DNA of 64,000 nucleotides from Rhodococcus sp. ARC_M6 (GCF_022810305.1 NZ_JALGQH010000001.1:434001-498000), one strand, 5' to 3'. Counted from the first letter of the stretch, positions 51,560-60,877 are shown. Notes: generated by a model from the sequence alone, not told the origin. Numbers and translations are program-made.

Positions 51560-52442
51560 CACGCTGATCGAACCGCTGTTGCTCGACCCCACACTCGAAG
51601 ACCAAGCGCCGGTCGCGGGTAGTCGAAAGTCCCTGGCGAAGAGGTTGATCGCCAAGCCAGGTCTTGTGATTCCGGCCGTGATCGTGGCGCTGGTCGTAGG
51701 TTTTGCCGTGGCACCGGGAGTATTTGCCGGCGGCGACCCTTTGTCCGGCGTGCCTGCGGACAAACTGCAAGGGCCCAGCCTGGCTCACTGGTTCGGTACC
51801 GACAACCTCGGGCGCGACCTCTACACACGATTTGTGCACGGCGCTGGGTTGTCGCTGACCGCGACGCTGGTTGCGGTGGGTATAGCGCTGCTCGTCGGAT
51901 CGTTGATCGGCTTGATCGCAGGGTTCGTCGGCGGCGCTGTCGACGCTGTGCTGATGCGCATTGTCGATGTGTTGCTGTCGATTCCAGCGCTGTTGTTGTC
52001 GCTGACACTGGTCACAGCGCTTGGATTCGGCACCATCAACGTTGCTATTGCAGTGGGTGTGGCGATGGTCGCGAACTTCGCCAGAGTAATGCGCGCCGAG
52101 GTGATGCGGGTGCGGGGTGCGCAGTACGTGGAGGCCGCGTTCGGTTCGGGTGTGCAGTGGCTCGGAGTTTTGCGCCGACATGTCCTTCCCAATGCATACG
52201 CTCCCGTAATCGCTCTGTCTGCAGTCGAATTCGGTCAAGCGGTACTCGCAGTGTCTGCGCTGAGCTTCCTGGGCTTCGGAGCGGTTCCACCGACCCCGGA
52301 GTGGGGATCGCTGGTATCCGAGGGACGAAACTTTCTTGCGAATGCCTGGTGGATGACAACACTTCCCGGTCTGGCGATCGTGGCAGTGGTCATCTCCGCG
52401 CATCGTATCGGCCATGAGATCGAAAGGAGCAACCGGCGATGA
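51552..52442 (+). CDS. Peptide-type ABC transporter permease 2 (DppC-like)
   Basis: A 296-residue membrane component: HWFGTDNLGRDLYTRFVHGAGLSL is the family's conserved N-terminal block and YVEAAFGSGVQWLGVLRRHVLPNA the EAA loop. It pairs with the DppB-like permease to form the channel. ATG 51552 avoids the upstream frame, which would overlap the previous gene by more than 100 nt. It overlaps the double ATPase gene by 4 nt (ATGA). Confidence 0.92.
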   Translation: MSDTLIEPLLLDPTLEDQAPVAGSRKSLAKRLIAKPGLVIPAVIVALVVGFAVAPGVFAGGDPLSGVPADKLQGPSLAHWFGTDNLGRDLYTRFVHGAGLSLTATLVAVGIALLVGSLIGLIAGFVGGAVDAVLMRIVDVLLSIPALLLSLTLVTALGFGTINVAIAVGVAMVANFARVMRAEVMRVRGAQYVEAAFGSGVQWLGVLRRHVLPNAYAPVIALSAVEFGQAVLAVSALSFLGFGAVPPTPEWGSLVSEGRNFLANAWWMTTLPGLAIVAVVISAHRIGHEIERSNRR

Positions 52443-54055
52443 GCACTGATCCATTGCTCGAAGTCACCGACCTGCACATCGCGTACGGAGACAGTCCGGC
52501 GGTCAGGGGCGTGAGTTTCACAGTCGGCCGGGGTGAGGTTGTTGCGGTGGTGGGCGAATCCGGCTCCGGAAAATCCACCACCGCTCACGCTGTACTGGGA
52601 CTGCTCTCCGGCAGCGGCCACGTCACCGGCGGAACCGTTGAATTCGAGGGTGAACGTATCGACTCCTATTCGGATCGGGCTTGGCAGCGAATCCGAGGTG
52701 CCCGAATCGGTTTGGTGCCGCAGGACCCGACGACATCGCTGAATCCGGTAACGCGGATCGGTGATCAGGTTGCGGAGGTTCTGCGCATTCACGGCTTGGC
52801 TGATAAGAGGACGGCGCGGCTGGATGCCGTCGATGTTCTCGAACGTGCCGGAATCGATCGACCGGAGGTCAGAGCACGGCAGTACCCGCATGAGCTTTCC
52901 GGCGGTATGCGGCAACGAGTCTTGATCGGCATTGCATTGGTTGCCAATCCGGCGCTCGTTATCGCGGACGAACCGACCAGTGCTCTGGATGTCACCGTGC
53001 AGCGGCGTATTCTCGACCACTTGGACGAACGGATCGCAGAATCCGGTACCGCAGTTCTCCTGATCACTCACGATCTGGGTGTCGCTGCGGATTGCGCGGA
53101 TCGAATCCTCGTGATGCGGGGTGGGCGTATTGTCGAATCCGGCAGTGCTGCAGATATTCTGGACAACCCTCGTCACGAGTACACCAAGAAACTGTTGGGA
53201 GCGGCACCCAGTCTGTCGTCGGGCCGGGTAGTCCGGCCGGTCCGTCCGACCGCAACTCCGCTGTTGACTTTGGCCGGAATCACCAAACGCTTCCACGTCG
53301 GCCGCGGGAGTGCGATCACTGCGGTGGACGAACTCTCATTGACAGTTCCACGCGGACAGACGGTTTCACTGGTCGGAGAGTCGGGCTCCGGTAAATCGAC
53401 TACCGCTCGCATTGCAGTGAGGTTGGAGCAGGCGGATGCGGGTGCAATTACTTTCGACGGTCAGGACATCACCGGGGCCAAGGGCGGGGAATTGCGCGAA
53501 CTGCGACGACGAGTTCAACTTGTCTATCAGAACCCGTTTGCATCTCTCGATCCCAAGTTGTCCGTGCAAGATATTGTCGCGGAACCGTTGCGGGCTTTCA
53601 AAGTTGGGAGTCGACACGAACAAGGGATCCGCGCAGTAGAACTCTTGGATCAGGTAGCCCTGCCCGAGCAGTTCTTGAACCGCAAGCCGGCCGAGTTATC
53701 GGGCGGGCAGCGTCAACGTGTGGCTATCGCGCGGGCCCTCGCTTTGAAACCGGATCTCCTGGTGCTCGACGAACCGGTGTCTGCGCTGGATGTTTCGGTG
53801 CAAGCGCAGATTCTGGTGCTCCTCGACCAGTTGCAGCAAGAATTCGGACTGACCTACCTCTTCATCTCCCACGACCTGGCCGTGGTTCGGGAAATCAGCG
53901 ACGTCGTCGGAGTCATGCAGTCTGGGCGTCTGGTTGAAATCGGCTCTACTGCTGAAATATTCGACAATCCCCGCCATGAGTACACCCGAACACTGCTCGA
54001 AGCAATCCCTGGACGGAATCATTCAACACGAAAGGCTGAACATGTTCGAGCGTAA
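52439..54055 (+). CDS. Fused double ATPase of peptide-type ABC transporter (DppD-DppF fusion)
   Basis: A 538-residue protein with two complete ATPase domains. The first has GESGSGKST (residues 39-47), ELSGGMRQR and [14 protein letters not shown]; the second, from about residue 280, has GESGSGKST, ELSGGQRQR and LLVLDEPVSALDVS. Both domains end in the NPRHEYT(K/R)xLL element of oligopeptide transporters. In Bacteria these are usually two proteins, but fusions like this one are common in actinobacteria. It should power both permeases. The last 14 nt overlap the first monooxygenase gene. Confidence 0.93.
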   Translation: MSTDPLLEVTDLHIAYGDSPAVRGVSFTVGRGEVVAVVGESGSGKSTTAHAVLGLLSGSGHVTGGTVEFEGERIDSYSDRAWQRIRGARIGLVPQDPTTSLNPVTRIGDQVAEVLRIHGLADKRTARLDAVDVLERAGIDRPEVRARQYPHELSGGMRQRVLIGIALVANPALVIADEPTSALDVTVQRRILDHLDERIAESGTAVLLITHDLGVAADCADRILVMRGGRIVESGSAADILDNPRHEYTKKLLGAAPSLSSGRVVRPVRPTATPLLTLAGITKRFHVGRGSAITAVDELSLTVPRGQTVSLVGESGSGKSTTARIAVRLEQADAGAITFDGQDITGAKGGELRELRRRVQLVYQNPFASLDPKLSVQDIVAEPLRAFKVGSRHEQGIRAVELLDQVALPEQFLNRKPAELSGGQRQRVAIARALALKPDLLVLDEPVSALDVSVQAQILVLLDQLQQEFGLTYLFISHDLAVVREISDVVGVMQSGRLVEIGSTAEIFDNPRHEYTRTLLEAIPGRNHSTRKAEHVRA

Positions 54056-55160
54056 TTCCGAAGCATTTCTGGTCGGCCTCGAATTCGAGGGCACCGGAGT
54101 GCATCCCCACTCATGGCGCCGTGAGGATTCGCGGGCCGAAGAACTCTTCACGCCGTCGTACTGGGTAGACCTTGTGACGGCCGCTGATCGCGGCGGAGTA
54201 GATCTGGCCTTCTTCCCGGATTCGTTTGCCCTGCAGGCAGAGGGCCGACAGGCGACGCGTGGACGGCTCGAAGCGGTCGCGACCGCGGCCCGGCTGAGCG
54301 CAGTGACATCGCGGATCGGATTGATTCCCACCGCAACTGTCACACACACCGAGCCGTTCCATATTTCCAAGGCGATTGCGAGTATCGACTTCTCTTCCTC
54401 CGGTAGGGCCGGGTGGCAGGTCGAAGTGTCGGACACCGACGTGGAGGTGTCCCTGTTCGGCCGGAAGGCTCGGCAGAGCAACGAATCTCTGTGGGAGGAA
54501 GCGTCAGAAGCTATTGAGGTGGTCAGCCGGCTGTGGGACAGCTGGGAGGACGATGCCGAGATCCGAGATGCCGCGACCGGTCGATTCGTCGATCGGGACA
54601 AGCTCCATTACATCGACTTCGAAGGAAAGAACTTCTCGGTCAAGGGGCCGTCCATTACCCCTCGTTCGCCGCAGGGACAGCCGCTGATCGCCGTGGACGC
54701 GAGCCGCCTCGAGACACGCGAGTTGGCGGTACAGCGCGGCGATCTCATCCGAATCTCTGCCTCCGACGTCAACGAGGCCAGTGCTATCGCTCGGCTGGTC
54801 CACGACCATGCTGCGAAGATCGACCGGAGCGTGCGAGTTCTGCTCGACGTCGATGTCCTGCTCGGCGCCGATCGGGGAGCGGCGGACGACGCGTTGGCCG
54901 AACTTGAAGAATGGGCCGCCGCGCCCTATGTACCGAAATCCCTGTTCTACCGCGGTGATACCGCCGGGCTCACCGCTCTACTTCGTGAGATTCGTGGAAA
55001 TTCGGGGCTCGACGGTGTGGTCCTGCGACCGCTGGCCTTGGCGTCCGGAGTGGAGAAGATTGTCGCCGACGTGTTGGCGGAACTGAACCCGCGACCGAAA
55101 ACCGGCCCGACCCTGCGTGAGCGGCTGGGCTTTGATCTACCCGCCAATCAGTTTGTGTAG
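54042..55160 (+). CDS. Luciferase-like flavin monooxygenase 1
   Basis: A 372-residue TIM-barrel LLM-class protein. Features are FLVGLEFEGTGVHPHSWRR, VDLAFFPDSFALQ, TARLSAVTSRIGLIPTATVTHTEPFHISKAIASIDFSSSGRAGWQVEVS and a substrate-loop region around FEGKNFSVKGPSITPRSPQG. This is the NtaA/SnaA/DszA-like layout in a shorter and more divergent form, so it uses reduced FMN (or F420) and O2. ATG 54042 with GAAAGG is used. Probably oxidises an organosulfur or related compound brought in by the ABC importer. Confidence 0.85.
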   Translation: MFERNSEAFLVGLEFEGTGVHPHSWRREDSRAEELFTPSYWVDLVTAADRGGVDLAFFPDSFALQAEGRQATRGRLEAVATAARLSAVTSRIGLIPTATVTHTEPFHISKAIASIDFSSSGRAGWQVEVSDTDVEVSLFGRKARQSNESLWEEASEAIEVVSRLWDSWEDDAEIRDAATGRFVDRDKLHYIDFEGKNFSVKGPSITPRSPQGQPLIAVDASRLETRELAVQRGDLIRISASDVNEASAIARLVHDHAAKIDRSVRVLLDVDVLLGADRGAADDALAELEEWAAAPYVPKSLFYRGDTAGLTALLREIRGNSGLDGVVLRPLALASGVEKIVADVLAELNPRPKTGPTLRERLGFDLPANQFV

Positions 55161-55185
55161 CGAGAGCAAAGAATAAGGAAAATTG

Positions 55186-56556
55186 ATGATACAGAACAGG
55201 ATTCGTAAGCAAGTTCACCTAGGCGCACACTTTCCCGGTGTAAACAACACCACGGTGTGGACCGACCCGGCATCGAAGAGTCAAATCGACTTCAGTTCGT
55301 TCGAGCACCTTGCGCGCAGTGCCGAACGTGGATTATTCGACTTCTTCTTCCTTGCAGAAGGGCTGCGACTACGCGAACATCAGGGGAAGATCCATGACCT
55401 CGATGTTGTCGGTCGACCCGATACCTTCAGCATTCTCAACGCAGTAGCTGGTGTGACCACACACCTCGGTGTGGCCGGAACGATCAACACCACCTTCAAC
55501 GAACCGTACGAGCTGGCCAAACAGTTCTCCACACTCGACCACCTCTCCGGCGGTCGTGCCGCCTGGAACCTGGTCACATCCTCGGATGCCTTCACCGGTG
55601 AAAACTTCCGTCGTGGTGGGTATTTGGAACATTCCCAACGTTATGCCCGTGCCAATGAATTGGTAGATGCGGTACGGACACTGTGGGACAGTTGGAGTAC
55701 CGATCGACCGCTGGTCGATCGTGAACGCGGAATTTTCGCAACAGATCAGCAGGTCGGCCAGTTCTCGCATACCGGAGAGCAATTCGACATCTCGGGGCGC
55801 TTCGAACTGCCGCGCAGTCCGCAAGGGCATCCAGTTCTGTTGCAGGCGGGCGATTCCGACGAAGGTCGAGAGTTCGGTGCCGCCAAGGCCGACGCCATCT
55901 TCACCGGTCACGGAACCCTCGACGCGGGCAAAGCCTTCTACGCAGATGTGAAGGGGCGTCTCGCCAAGTACGGACGTACGCACGCCGACCTCAAAATTCT
56001 CCCCGCCGCCACCTTCGTCCTCGGTGACAACGCGGCCGACGCACAGGAGAAGGCGTATGAGATCCGGAGGCAGCAGGTCGGTCCCCAGACCGCCATCGCC
56101 TTCCTCGAGCAGGTCTGGGGCAGAGACCTTTCGCAGTACGACGCCGACGGTCCGCTTCCGAAGGAAGATCCGACGGACGACGTCAACATCACGCGTGGAC
56201 GCGTCCGCCACGTCAAGGACCCCCGTGCTGTGGCGGATCAGTGGCGCGCAAAAGCGGAGGCAGAGAACCTGAGCATTCGCGAACTCATCATCGAAGTGAC
56301 TGCCCGCCAACAGTTTGTAGGCAGTGCTGCCGAGGTGGCAGCCGAGATCGACAGCTACGTTCAGGGCGATGCCAGTGACGGCTTCATCCTCGTTCCCCAC
56401 CTCACGCCGGCAGGCCTCGACGAGTTCATCGACACCGTGGTGCCGGAACTGCAGGACCGCGGCAGTTTCCGCACCGAATACGCCGGAACCACACTGCGCA
56501 GCCACCTGGGTTTGCGCCATCCCCACGAGCAGGCTGAAGGAGTCCGCGCATCATGA
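55186..56556 (+). CDS. Luciferase-like flavin monooxygenase 2 (NtaA/SnaA/DszA family, CmoJ/YtnJ-like)
   Basis: A 456-residue monooxygenase. Family blocks are QVHLGAHFPGVNNTTVW, FFFLAEGLRLREH, GVAGTINTTFNEPYELAKQFSTLDHLSGGRAAWNLVTS and FELPRSPQGHPVLLQAGDSDEGREFGAAKADAIF. The relatives include DszA (sulfone monooxygenase), nitrilotriacetate oxidase and Bacillus YtnJ/CmoJ. It needs FMNH2 from a separate reductase; none is encoded in this operon. ATG 55186 with AAGGA is preferred over the TTG before it. It overlaps the DUF1684 gene by 4 nt. Confidence 0.9.
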   Translation: MIQNRIRKQVHLGAHFPGVNNTTVWTDPASKSQIDFSSFEHLARSAERGLFDFFFLAEGLRLREHQGKIHDLDVVGRPDTFSILNAVAGVTTHLGVAGTINTTFNEPYELAKQFSTLDHLSGGRAAWNLVTSSDAFTGENFRRGGYLEHSQRYARANELVDAVRTLWDSWSTDRPLVDRERGIFATDQQVGQFSHTGEQFDISGRFELPRSPQGHPVLLQAGDSDEGREFGAAKADAIFTGHGTLDAGKAFYADVKGRLAKYGRTHADLKILPAATFVLGDNAADAQEKAYEIRRQQVGPQTAIAFLEQVWGRDLSQYDADGPLPKEDPTDDVNITRGRVRHVKDPRAVADQWRAKAEAENLSIRELIIEVTARQQFVGSAAEVAAEIDSYVQGDASDGFILVPHLTPAGLDEFIDTVVPELQDRGSFRTEYAGTTLRSHLGLRHPHEQAEGVRAS

Positions 56557-57383
56557 CTGTTACCGACACCGACATTCCCTCCGACATCTTTGTCAGCGAC
56601 TGGAATGCATGGCATGCGTTGCGCGATACAACATTCAATGAACCGCTGGGCTGGCTGAGTCTGACCGCGCTGCACTGGCTGGTAGATGTTGATTCGACGT
56701 TTCCGGACCTACCGGGGGCCTGGCGAGCGGACCAGGATGCCGTGATCATCACGGCCGAACTGTCGGACGACCTTTCGGTCGACGGGGTCGCGGTGGATGG
56801 TTCAGTGAAGCTCGCACCGGTCGAAGGCGCGCCGGGCCTCATCGTGAAGCACGGACCACGTTTGGTCGAAGTCATCCGTCGCACGGGCGATGTTGCTCTG
56901 CGGATTCATGATTCGTCGGCGCCGGCCTTGGCGCAGTTCAGCGGCATCCCGACTTTCGCTCCGCGGCCTGATTGGGTTGTCGAGGGCGTTTTCACTGCCT
57001 TCCCGCAGACCCGAACAGTGACGACAGGTGCCGTGGTGCCCGGACTCGAGCATCACCACGACGCTCGGGGAATCATCAGCTTCGAGCACGACGGCTCAAC
57101 TCATGAACTGATCGCTTTTGCGGGTCGAGACGATGGTTTTCACGTCTTGTTCACGGATGCGACCAGTGGTGTTTCCACCTACCCGGCTTCTCGCTCGTTG
57201 CACGTCAGCACACCGGCTCCGGGAGGCTGCGTGGTACTCGATTTCAATCGGGCGTCGAATCTGCCCTGCGCCTTCACCGACTACGCAACCTGCCCCGTAG
57301 CGCCGGCCGAGAATCGTCTGCCGTTCGCGGTGGATTCCGGCGAGAAGACCCCGGAAGGCCGCGCAGGAAGGGCACTGTCATGA
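56553..57383 (+). CDS. DUF1684 family protein
   Basis: A 276-residue protein recognised by the ending LDFNRASNLPCAFTDYATCP-VAPAENRLPFAVDSGEKTP, the hallmark of DUF1684, and by GWLSLTALHWL near the N-terminus. It has no signal peptide. The biochemical role is unknown. Its placement between two flavin monooxygenase genes, with 4-nt overlaps on both sides, suggests that it acts on the same substrate, for example as a hydrolase or a desulfurising partner. The conserved Cys residues in the signature (about 239 and 247) are candidate active-site or metal ligands. Confidence 0.85.
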   Translation: MTVTDTDIPSDIFVSDWNAWHALRDTTFNEPLGWLSLTALHWLVDVDSTFPDLPGAWRADQDAVIITAELSDDLSVDGVAVDGSVKLAPVEGAPGLIVKHGPRLVEVIRRTGDVALRIHDSSAPALAQFSGIPTFAPRPDWVVEGVFTAFPQTRTVTTGAVVPGLEHHHDARGIISFEHDGSTHELIAFAGRDDGFHVLFTDATSGVSTYPASRSLHVSTPAPGGCVVLDFNRASNLPCAFTDYATCPVAPAENRLPFAVDSGEKTPEGRAGRALS

Positions 57384-58522
57384 CCATTCCGCTGTCAATT
57401 CTGGACCTGGCACCGATCAGTGAGGGCGGCACAGCCCGCCAAGCGCTGCGGAATTCGTTGGACCTTGCCCGCTCTGCCGAAGCCTGGGGTTACCGGCGGT
57501 ACTGGGTGGCCGAGCATCACTTCGCCGGTGTGGCAAGTTCGTCGCCGGCTGTTCTGGTGGGGCTTATCGCCGCTGCTACCAACACAATTCGTGTCGGATC
57601 GGCTGCGGTGCTGCTGGGCAACAACACCGCTGCCGAGGTAGTGGAGGCATTCGGGACCGTGGAAGCGTTGTATCCCGGACGTATCGATTTGGGAATTGGA
57701 CGCTCGGGGCAGCGTCGCGTCGAGGCGCTGAAAGCTGTTGCATCCGAGAAGGTCGCATCGGAAAGAGTGCGTCGGGATACGGTGGTGCGTGAGGGCGTCG
57801 TCATTCCGGCACCCTTTGATCCGACGGGGCTGCTGACATCACCGCTTCTGCAGGCGTCGTTCGAAGCTCTTGCATTTTCGGGTGCTCAGGTTCCTGATTT
57901 CGACGAGCAAGTCGATGACATCCTGTCGCTGCTCAGCGGTACTTTCCGCAGTCGTGACGGCGTCGAACTGCACGCGAGCCCGGGCGAAGGCGCAGACCTC
58001 GAGTTGTGGGTGTTCGGAAGCAGTGCCGGGCCCAGTGCGGAACTCGCCGGGAGGCTCGGCCTGCCCTTCGGCGCGAACTACCACGTCGCCCCATCCAGCA
58101 CCGTCGAGGCGGTGGAGGCATACCGCGGCGCATTCCGTCCGTCGTCGACGTTGTCGAAGCCCTATGTGGTGGTCTCGGCTGATGTAGTTGCGGCGGAGGA
58201 CGACGCCACTGCGCGGGAATTGGCGTCCACCTTCGGGCATTGGGCGCACAGTATTCGCAGTGGGCACGGGGCGATCCCGTATCCGGACCCGGCGACGGCG
58301 CTGCCGTTGACTCCGCAGCAGCATGCGGTAGTCGAGGACCGGTTGATCACCCAGTTCGTCGGCTCGCCCAGCACTGTTGCTGATCGGCTCGACAGTCTGC
58401 AGAAACTGACCGGTGCTGACGAATTGGTGATCTCCGGTGTGACCCATCGGCACGAAGATCGTGTGCGCTCGTACGAGTTGCTGGCCCGGGAGTGGGGGCT
58501 GACGGCATTGCTTGCCGCGTGA
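57380..58522 (+). CDS. Luciferase-like flavin monooxygenase 3 (MsnO8 family, CmoO/YtmO-like)
   Basis: A 380-residue LLM protein of the MsnO8 group: PLSILDLAPISEGGTARQALRNSLDLARSAEAWGYRRYWVAEHH and GNNTAAEVVEAFGTVEALYPGRIDLGIGRSG are typical. The relatives include Bacillus YtmO/CmoO, encoded with the CmoJ-type enzyme in the ytmI operon, which parallels the pairing here. A central about 60-residue insertion (about 125-180) with many charged residues is longer than in many members. It is the last gene of the operon and is followed by a 15-bp terminator stem. Confidence 0.88.
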   Translation: MTIPLSILDLAPISEGGTARQALRNSLDLARSAEAWGYRRYWVAEHHFAGVASSSPAVLVGLIAAATNTIRVGSAAVLLGNNTAAEVVEAFGTVEALYPGRIDLGIGRSGQRRVEALKAVASEKVASERVRRDTVVREGVVIPAPFDPTGLLTSPLLQASFEALAFSGAQVPDFDEQVDDILSLLSGTFRSRDGVELHASPGEGADLELWVFGSSAGPSAELAGRLGLPFGANYHVAPSSTVEAVEAYRGAFRPSSTLSKPYVVVSADVVAAEDDATARELASTFGHWAHSIRSGHGAIPYPDPATALPLTPQQHAVVEDRLITQFVGSPSTVADRLDSLQKLTGADELVISGVTHRHEDRVRSYELLAREWGLTALLAA

Positions 58523-58550
58523 TCGGTCGAGTGAGCACCCCCTCGGTGAA

Positions 58551-58588
58551 GTGAGCACCCCTTTCTGCACGCTGAAAGGGGTGCTCAC
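58551..58588. terminator. Terminator at the end of sulfur operon 2
   Basis: A perfect 15-bp stem GTGAGCACCCCTTTC (58551-58565) and its complement (58574-58588) with an 8-nt loop lie between convergent genes. A second GTGAGCACCCCC copy stands at 58531-58542, as a duplicated arm. Confidence 0.8.
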
Positions 58589-58621
58589 TATGCAGAAGCG
58601 GTGCCGGCTCCCCACCGGCCT

Positions 58622-59569
58622 TCATGCTCCGATAGCGCCCGCAATCATCGGCCAGGACGCGCGCATGTCTGCTTCGAAGAGCCCCCAGGTGTGGGTGCCT
58701 TCGGGGCGGAAGTTGAACGTCGCCGGGATGCCGAGCTCATTGAACCGCCCTTGCAATCCGGCGGTACACATCTGCGTGATGGATTCGAGTGCGCTTCCCG
58801 GAATTACTCCGAGTGCACTGACTAGAGAATTGATTCCGTCTACCGGCCCCGGGATTCCGTTGCCCGTGGCAATGAACAGTGCTGTGCCGCGGAGTTTTTC
58901 GGCGTTGATCATCGGATCGTGAGCCGCCCATTGCGGGCTGCCCGGAGGTCCCCACATATTGGCGACGTTTCCGCGTCCGAGAACTTCGACCATGGATCGC
59001 ACGGCGGCCTGACCCATCAGATCGACGGTTCGGGCACAGCCACTGTATGAACCGACCGCGCGATAGACCCCTGGCGCTTGGATGGCAAGATCCAATACCG
59101 GTCCGCCCGCCATCGATACCCCACCGAGCGCATTCACACCGGTGGTGTTGTACCGAGAGTTCACTGCGGCCGGTAGTTCCTTCGTTAGATATGTCTGCCA
59201 TTTGTTGCGGCCTAGTGCAGGATCGTCGGCATTCCAATCGGTGTACATGCTGAACTTGCCGCCGACCGGCATCACCACATTGACGTGTTTGTCGTCGAAG
59301 AAGTCGCGTACACCGGTGTTGTTGAACCACGAGATTCCGTCTTCGCCGCCGCCGACTCCGGTCAACAGGTAGAAGGTCGGAGCGGGTCCGCCGCCGGCTG
59401 GGGAGATGACGTCGTTGCTGATCCAGCGGTCCATCGACGGCGAATAGACGTCGAATCGACTGACCGTGGACTGCGCAGATGCTGCCGGCGCGGTCAGACT
59501 GAGGAATCCCGCAACCATGACCACTGCCATCGTCAGATGGATACCGAATTGTTTCCCACGTCTTCTCAC
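58622..59569 (-). CDS. Ag85-like mycolyltransferase/esterase, secreted
   Basis: A 315-residue exported alpha/beta hydrolase: signal MAVVMVAGFLSLTAPAASA, then a mature start QSTVSRFDVYSPSMDRWI as in corynebacterial and rhodococcal trehalose mycolyltransferases. The catalytic Ser152 is in ALGGVSMAGGPVLDLA (GxSxxG) and His293 in GTHTWGLFEADM. It should move mycoloyl groups between trehalose mycolates or onto arabinogalactan in the cell envelope. GTG 59569 has GGGAGA about 8 nt upstream; the long N-terminal extension of the open frame overlaps the divergent gene and is rejected. Confidence 0.9.
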   Translation of the reverse strand: MRRRGKQFGIHLTMAVVMVAGFLSLTAPAASAQSTVSRFDVYSPSMDRWISNDVISPAGGGPAPTFYLLTGVGGGEDGISWFNNTGVRDFFDDKHVNVVMPVGGKFSMYTDWNADDPALGRNKWQTYLTKELPAAVNSRYNTTGVNALGGVSMAGGPVLDLAIQAPGVYRAVGSYSGCARTVDLMGQAAVRSMVEVLGRGNVANMWGPPGSPQWAAHDPMINAEKLRGTALFIATGNGIPGPVDGINSLVSALGVIPGSALESITQMCTAGLQGRFNELGIPATFNFRPEGTHTWGLFEADMRASWPMIAGAIGA

Positions 59570-59689
59570 TGGCGTATCTCCCTGCAGCAGGTACTCGTCT
59601 CGGTGAATTGTGTATACCAACAGTGGCACAATGCGAATCAGAGCGGTGAATGTCCGACAAGTGGTTGGGTGAGTGATGGAGGCGGACTG

Positions 59690-60403
59690 ATGAGTGGGCA
59701 GTCGGATCGACCCGAGACCGATCTGGTCCGTCTGGGCTTCGGTCTGGCATCGATCACGCTGGGCATGGCGCGCAGAACTGCGGATGCCGCGTTGGGATCG
59801 GTGGCGCGAATCCCGATCATCGGTGAACCGTTGGATCACGCAATTGCGTCGGTGAGCGCACTGGGTAGCGATGCGATTGCGTCGACCGCCGAGTTTGCGG
59901 ACACCGCACTGCGTGCGGTGATCAAGGCAGTGGTGGCAGCGGCCTTGGCTGAAGTCGACATCACCAAGATCGTCATCGACAACGTCGACCTCGACACGAT
60001 TGCCCAAACCATCGACGTCGACAAGATTGCCGAACGAGTTTCTCTGGAACCGATCATCGACCGTATCGACGTGGACGACATTGCCGGACGCCTGGACATC
60101 GAAGCTGTGATCAAACGTCTCGACCTCGACGGCATCGTGGATTCGGTGGATCTGGAACGGCAGATCAGTCGCATCGATCTGGTGAAGCTTGCCGACGAGA
60201 TCATCGAAGATGTGGACTTGCCGCAGATCATTCGCGAATCCACCGGTTCGCTGTCCACCGAAGCTGTTCGGGGCGCGCGCGTTCAAGGCATGCAGGCCGA
60301 CGACGCCGTCGCCGGGTTTGTCGGCCGGTTGTTCGGGCGAGACAGCGACCGAGACAATGCCAAGTCCGACGATAACTCCACGTCCGAAGAAAGCGGGAAG
60401 TAG
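59690..60403 (+). CDS. Nonapeptide-repeat protein of unknown function
   Basis: A 237-residue acidic protein with a hydrophobic/amphipathic N-terminal half and then eight contiguous nine-residue repeats from residue 100 to 171 (consensus D-[VLI]-x-x-[IVL]-[AIV]-x-x-[IVL]). The tail is charged (DSDRDNAKSDDNSTSEES). No family is recognised. GGAGG lies 7 nt before ATG 59690. It starts a three-gene group with an RDD protein (no gap) and a DUF202 protein, so a membrane-associated scaffold role is possible. It is divergent from the mycolyltransferase gene, which hints at an envelope function. Confidence 0.75.
   Translation: MSGQSDRPETDLVRLGFGLASITLGMARRTADAALGSVARIPIIGEPLDHAIASVSALGSDAIASTAEFADTALRAVIKAVVAAALAEVDITKIVIDNVDLDTIAQTIDVDKIAERVSLEPIIDRIDVDDIAGRLDIEAVIKRLDLDGIVDSVDLERQISRIDLVKLADEIIEDVDLPQIIRESTGSLSTEAVRGARVQGMQADDAVAGFVGRLFGRDSDRDNAKSDDNSTSEESGK
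59987..60202 (+). repeat. Eight nine-residue repeats in the coding sequence
   Basis: Residues 100-171 divide without any gap into units such as DLDTIAQTI, DVDKIAERV, DVDDIAGRL, DIEAVIKRL and DLDGIVDSV. The DNA units (27 bp) are diverged, so the repeat is old and kept by selection on the protein. Confidence 0.85.
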
Positions 60404-60877
60404 GTGGCGAGTCAGAACTCCGGCCCCGCCGGAATTGTCACCCGCGGCATCGCCGGGTCGATCGACCTGGGCGTCGTACTGATTCTGATGGGCTCAGGTT
60501 ATGCCGGGGTTGCGTTTGTGAGGCTGCTGTTCTCGCCGCAGACCTTCACTTTCACCCAGCCGGGAATCTTCTTGTCCACCACAGCTTTTCTTGTGGTATC
60601 GGTCGCGTATCTGACGGTGTGCTGGGCCACCACCGGGCGGACGGTCGGCGCATTGGTGATGGGATTACGCGTCGTCAAGTCCCGCCATCGTCTGATTCGG
60701 TGGCCGCTGGCTTTGATTCGCGCAGTTCTGTGCACTCTGTTCGCCTTCGGGCTTTTGTGGGCGGCGGTAGACAAGCGTCGACGATCGTTGCAGGACATAG
60801 TGCTTCGGACGGCGGTGGTGTACGACTGGAGTCAGGATCCTGACATTGTCGTCACCCACGGAGTCGAGGAATCGTGA
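60404..60877 (+). CDS. RDD family membrane protein
   Basis: A 157-residue protein with three to four membrane helices. The RDD fold is marked by RGIAGSIDLGVVLIL near the N-terminus, TTGRTVGALVMGLRVV in the middle and VDKRRRSLQDIVLRTAVVYD at the end (Arg, Asp and Asp positions). Its function is uncertain; some RDD proteins are sodium/proton antiporters. GTG start immediately after the repeat protein's stop, and a 4-nt overlap with the DUF202 gene: one transcript. Confidence 0.82.
   Translation: MASQNSGPAGIVTRGIAGSIDLGVVLILMGSGYAGVAFVRLLFSPQTFTFTQPGIFLSTTAFLVVSVAYLTVCWATTGRTVGALVMGLRVVKSRHRLIRWPLALIRAVLCTLFAFGLLWAAVDKRRRSLQDIVLRTAVVYDWSQDPDIVVTHGVEES

Noticed and set aside
58622..60286. 554-codon version of the mycolyltransferase
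   Set aside because: The extension is antisense to the nonapeptide-repeat gene, and a proper signal peptide begins at 59569.
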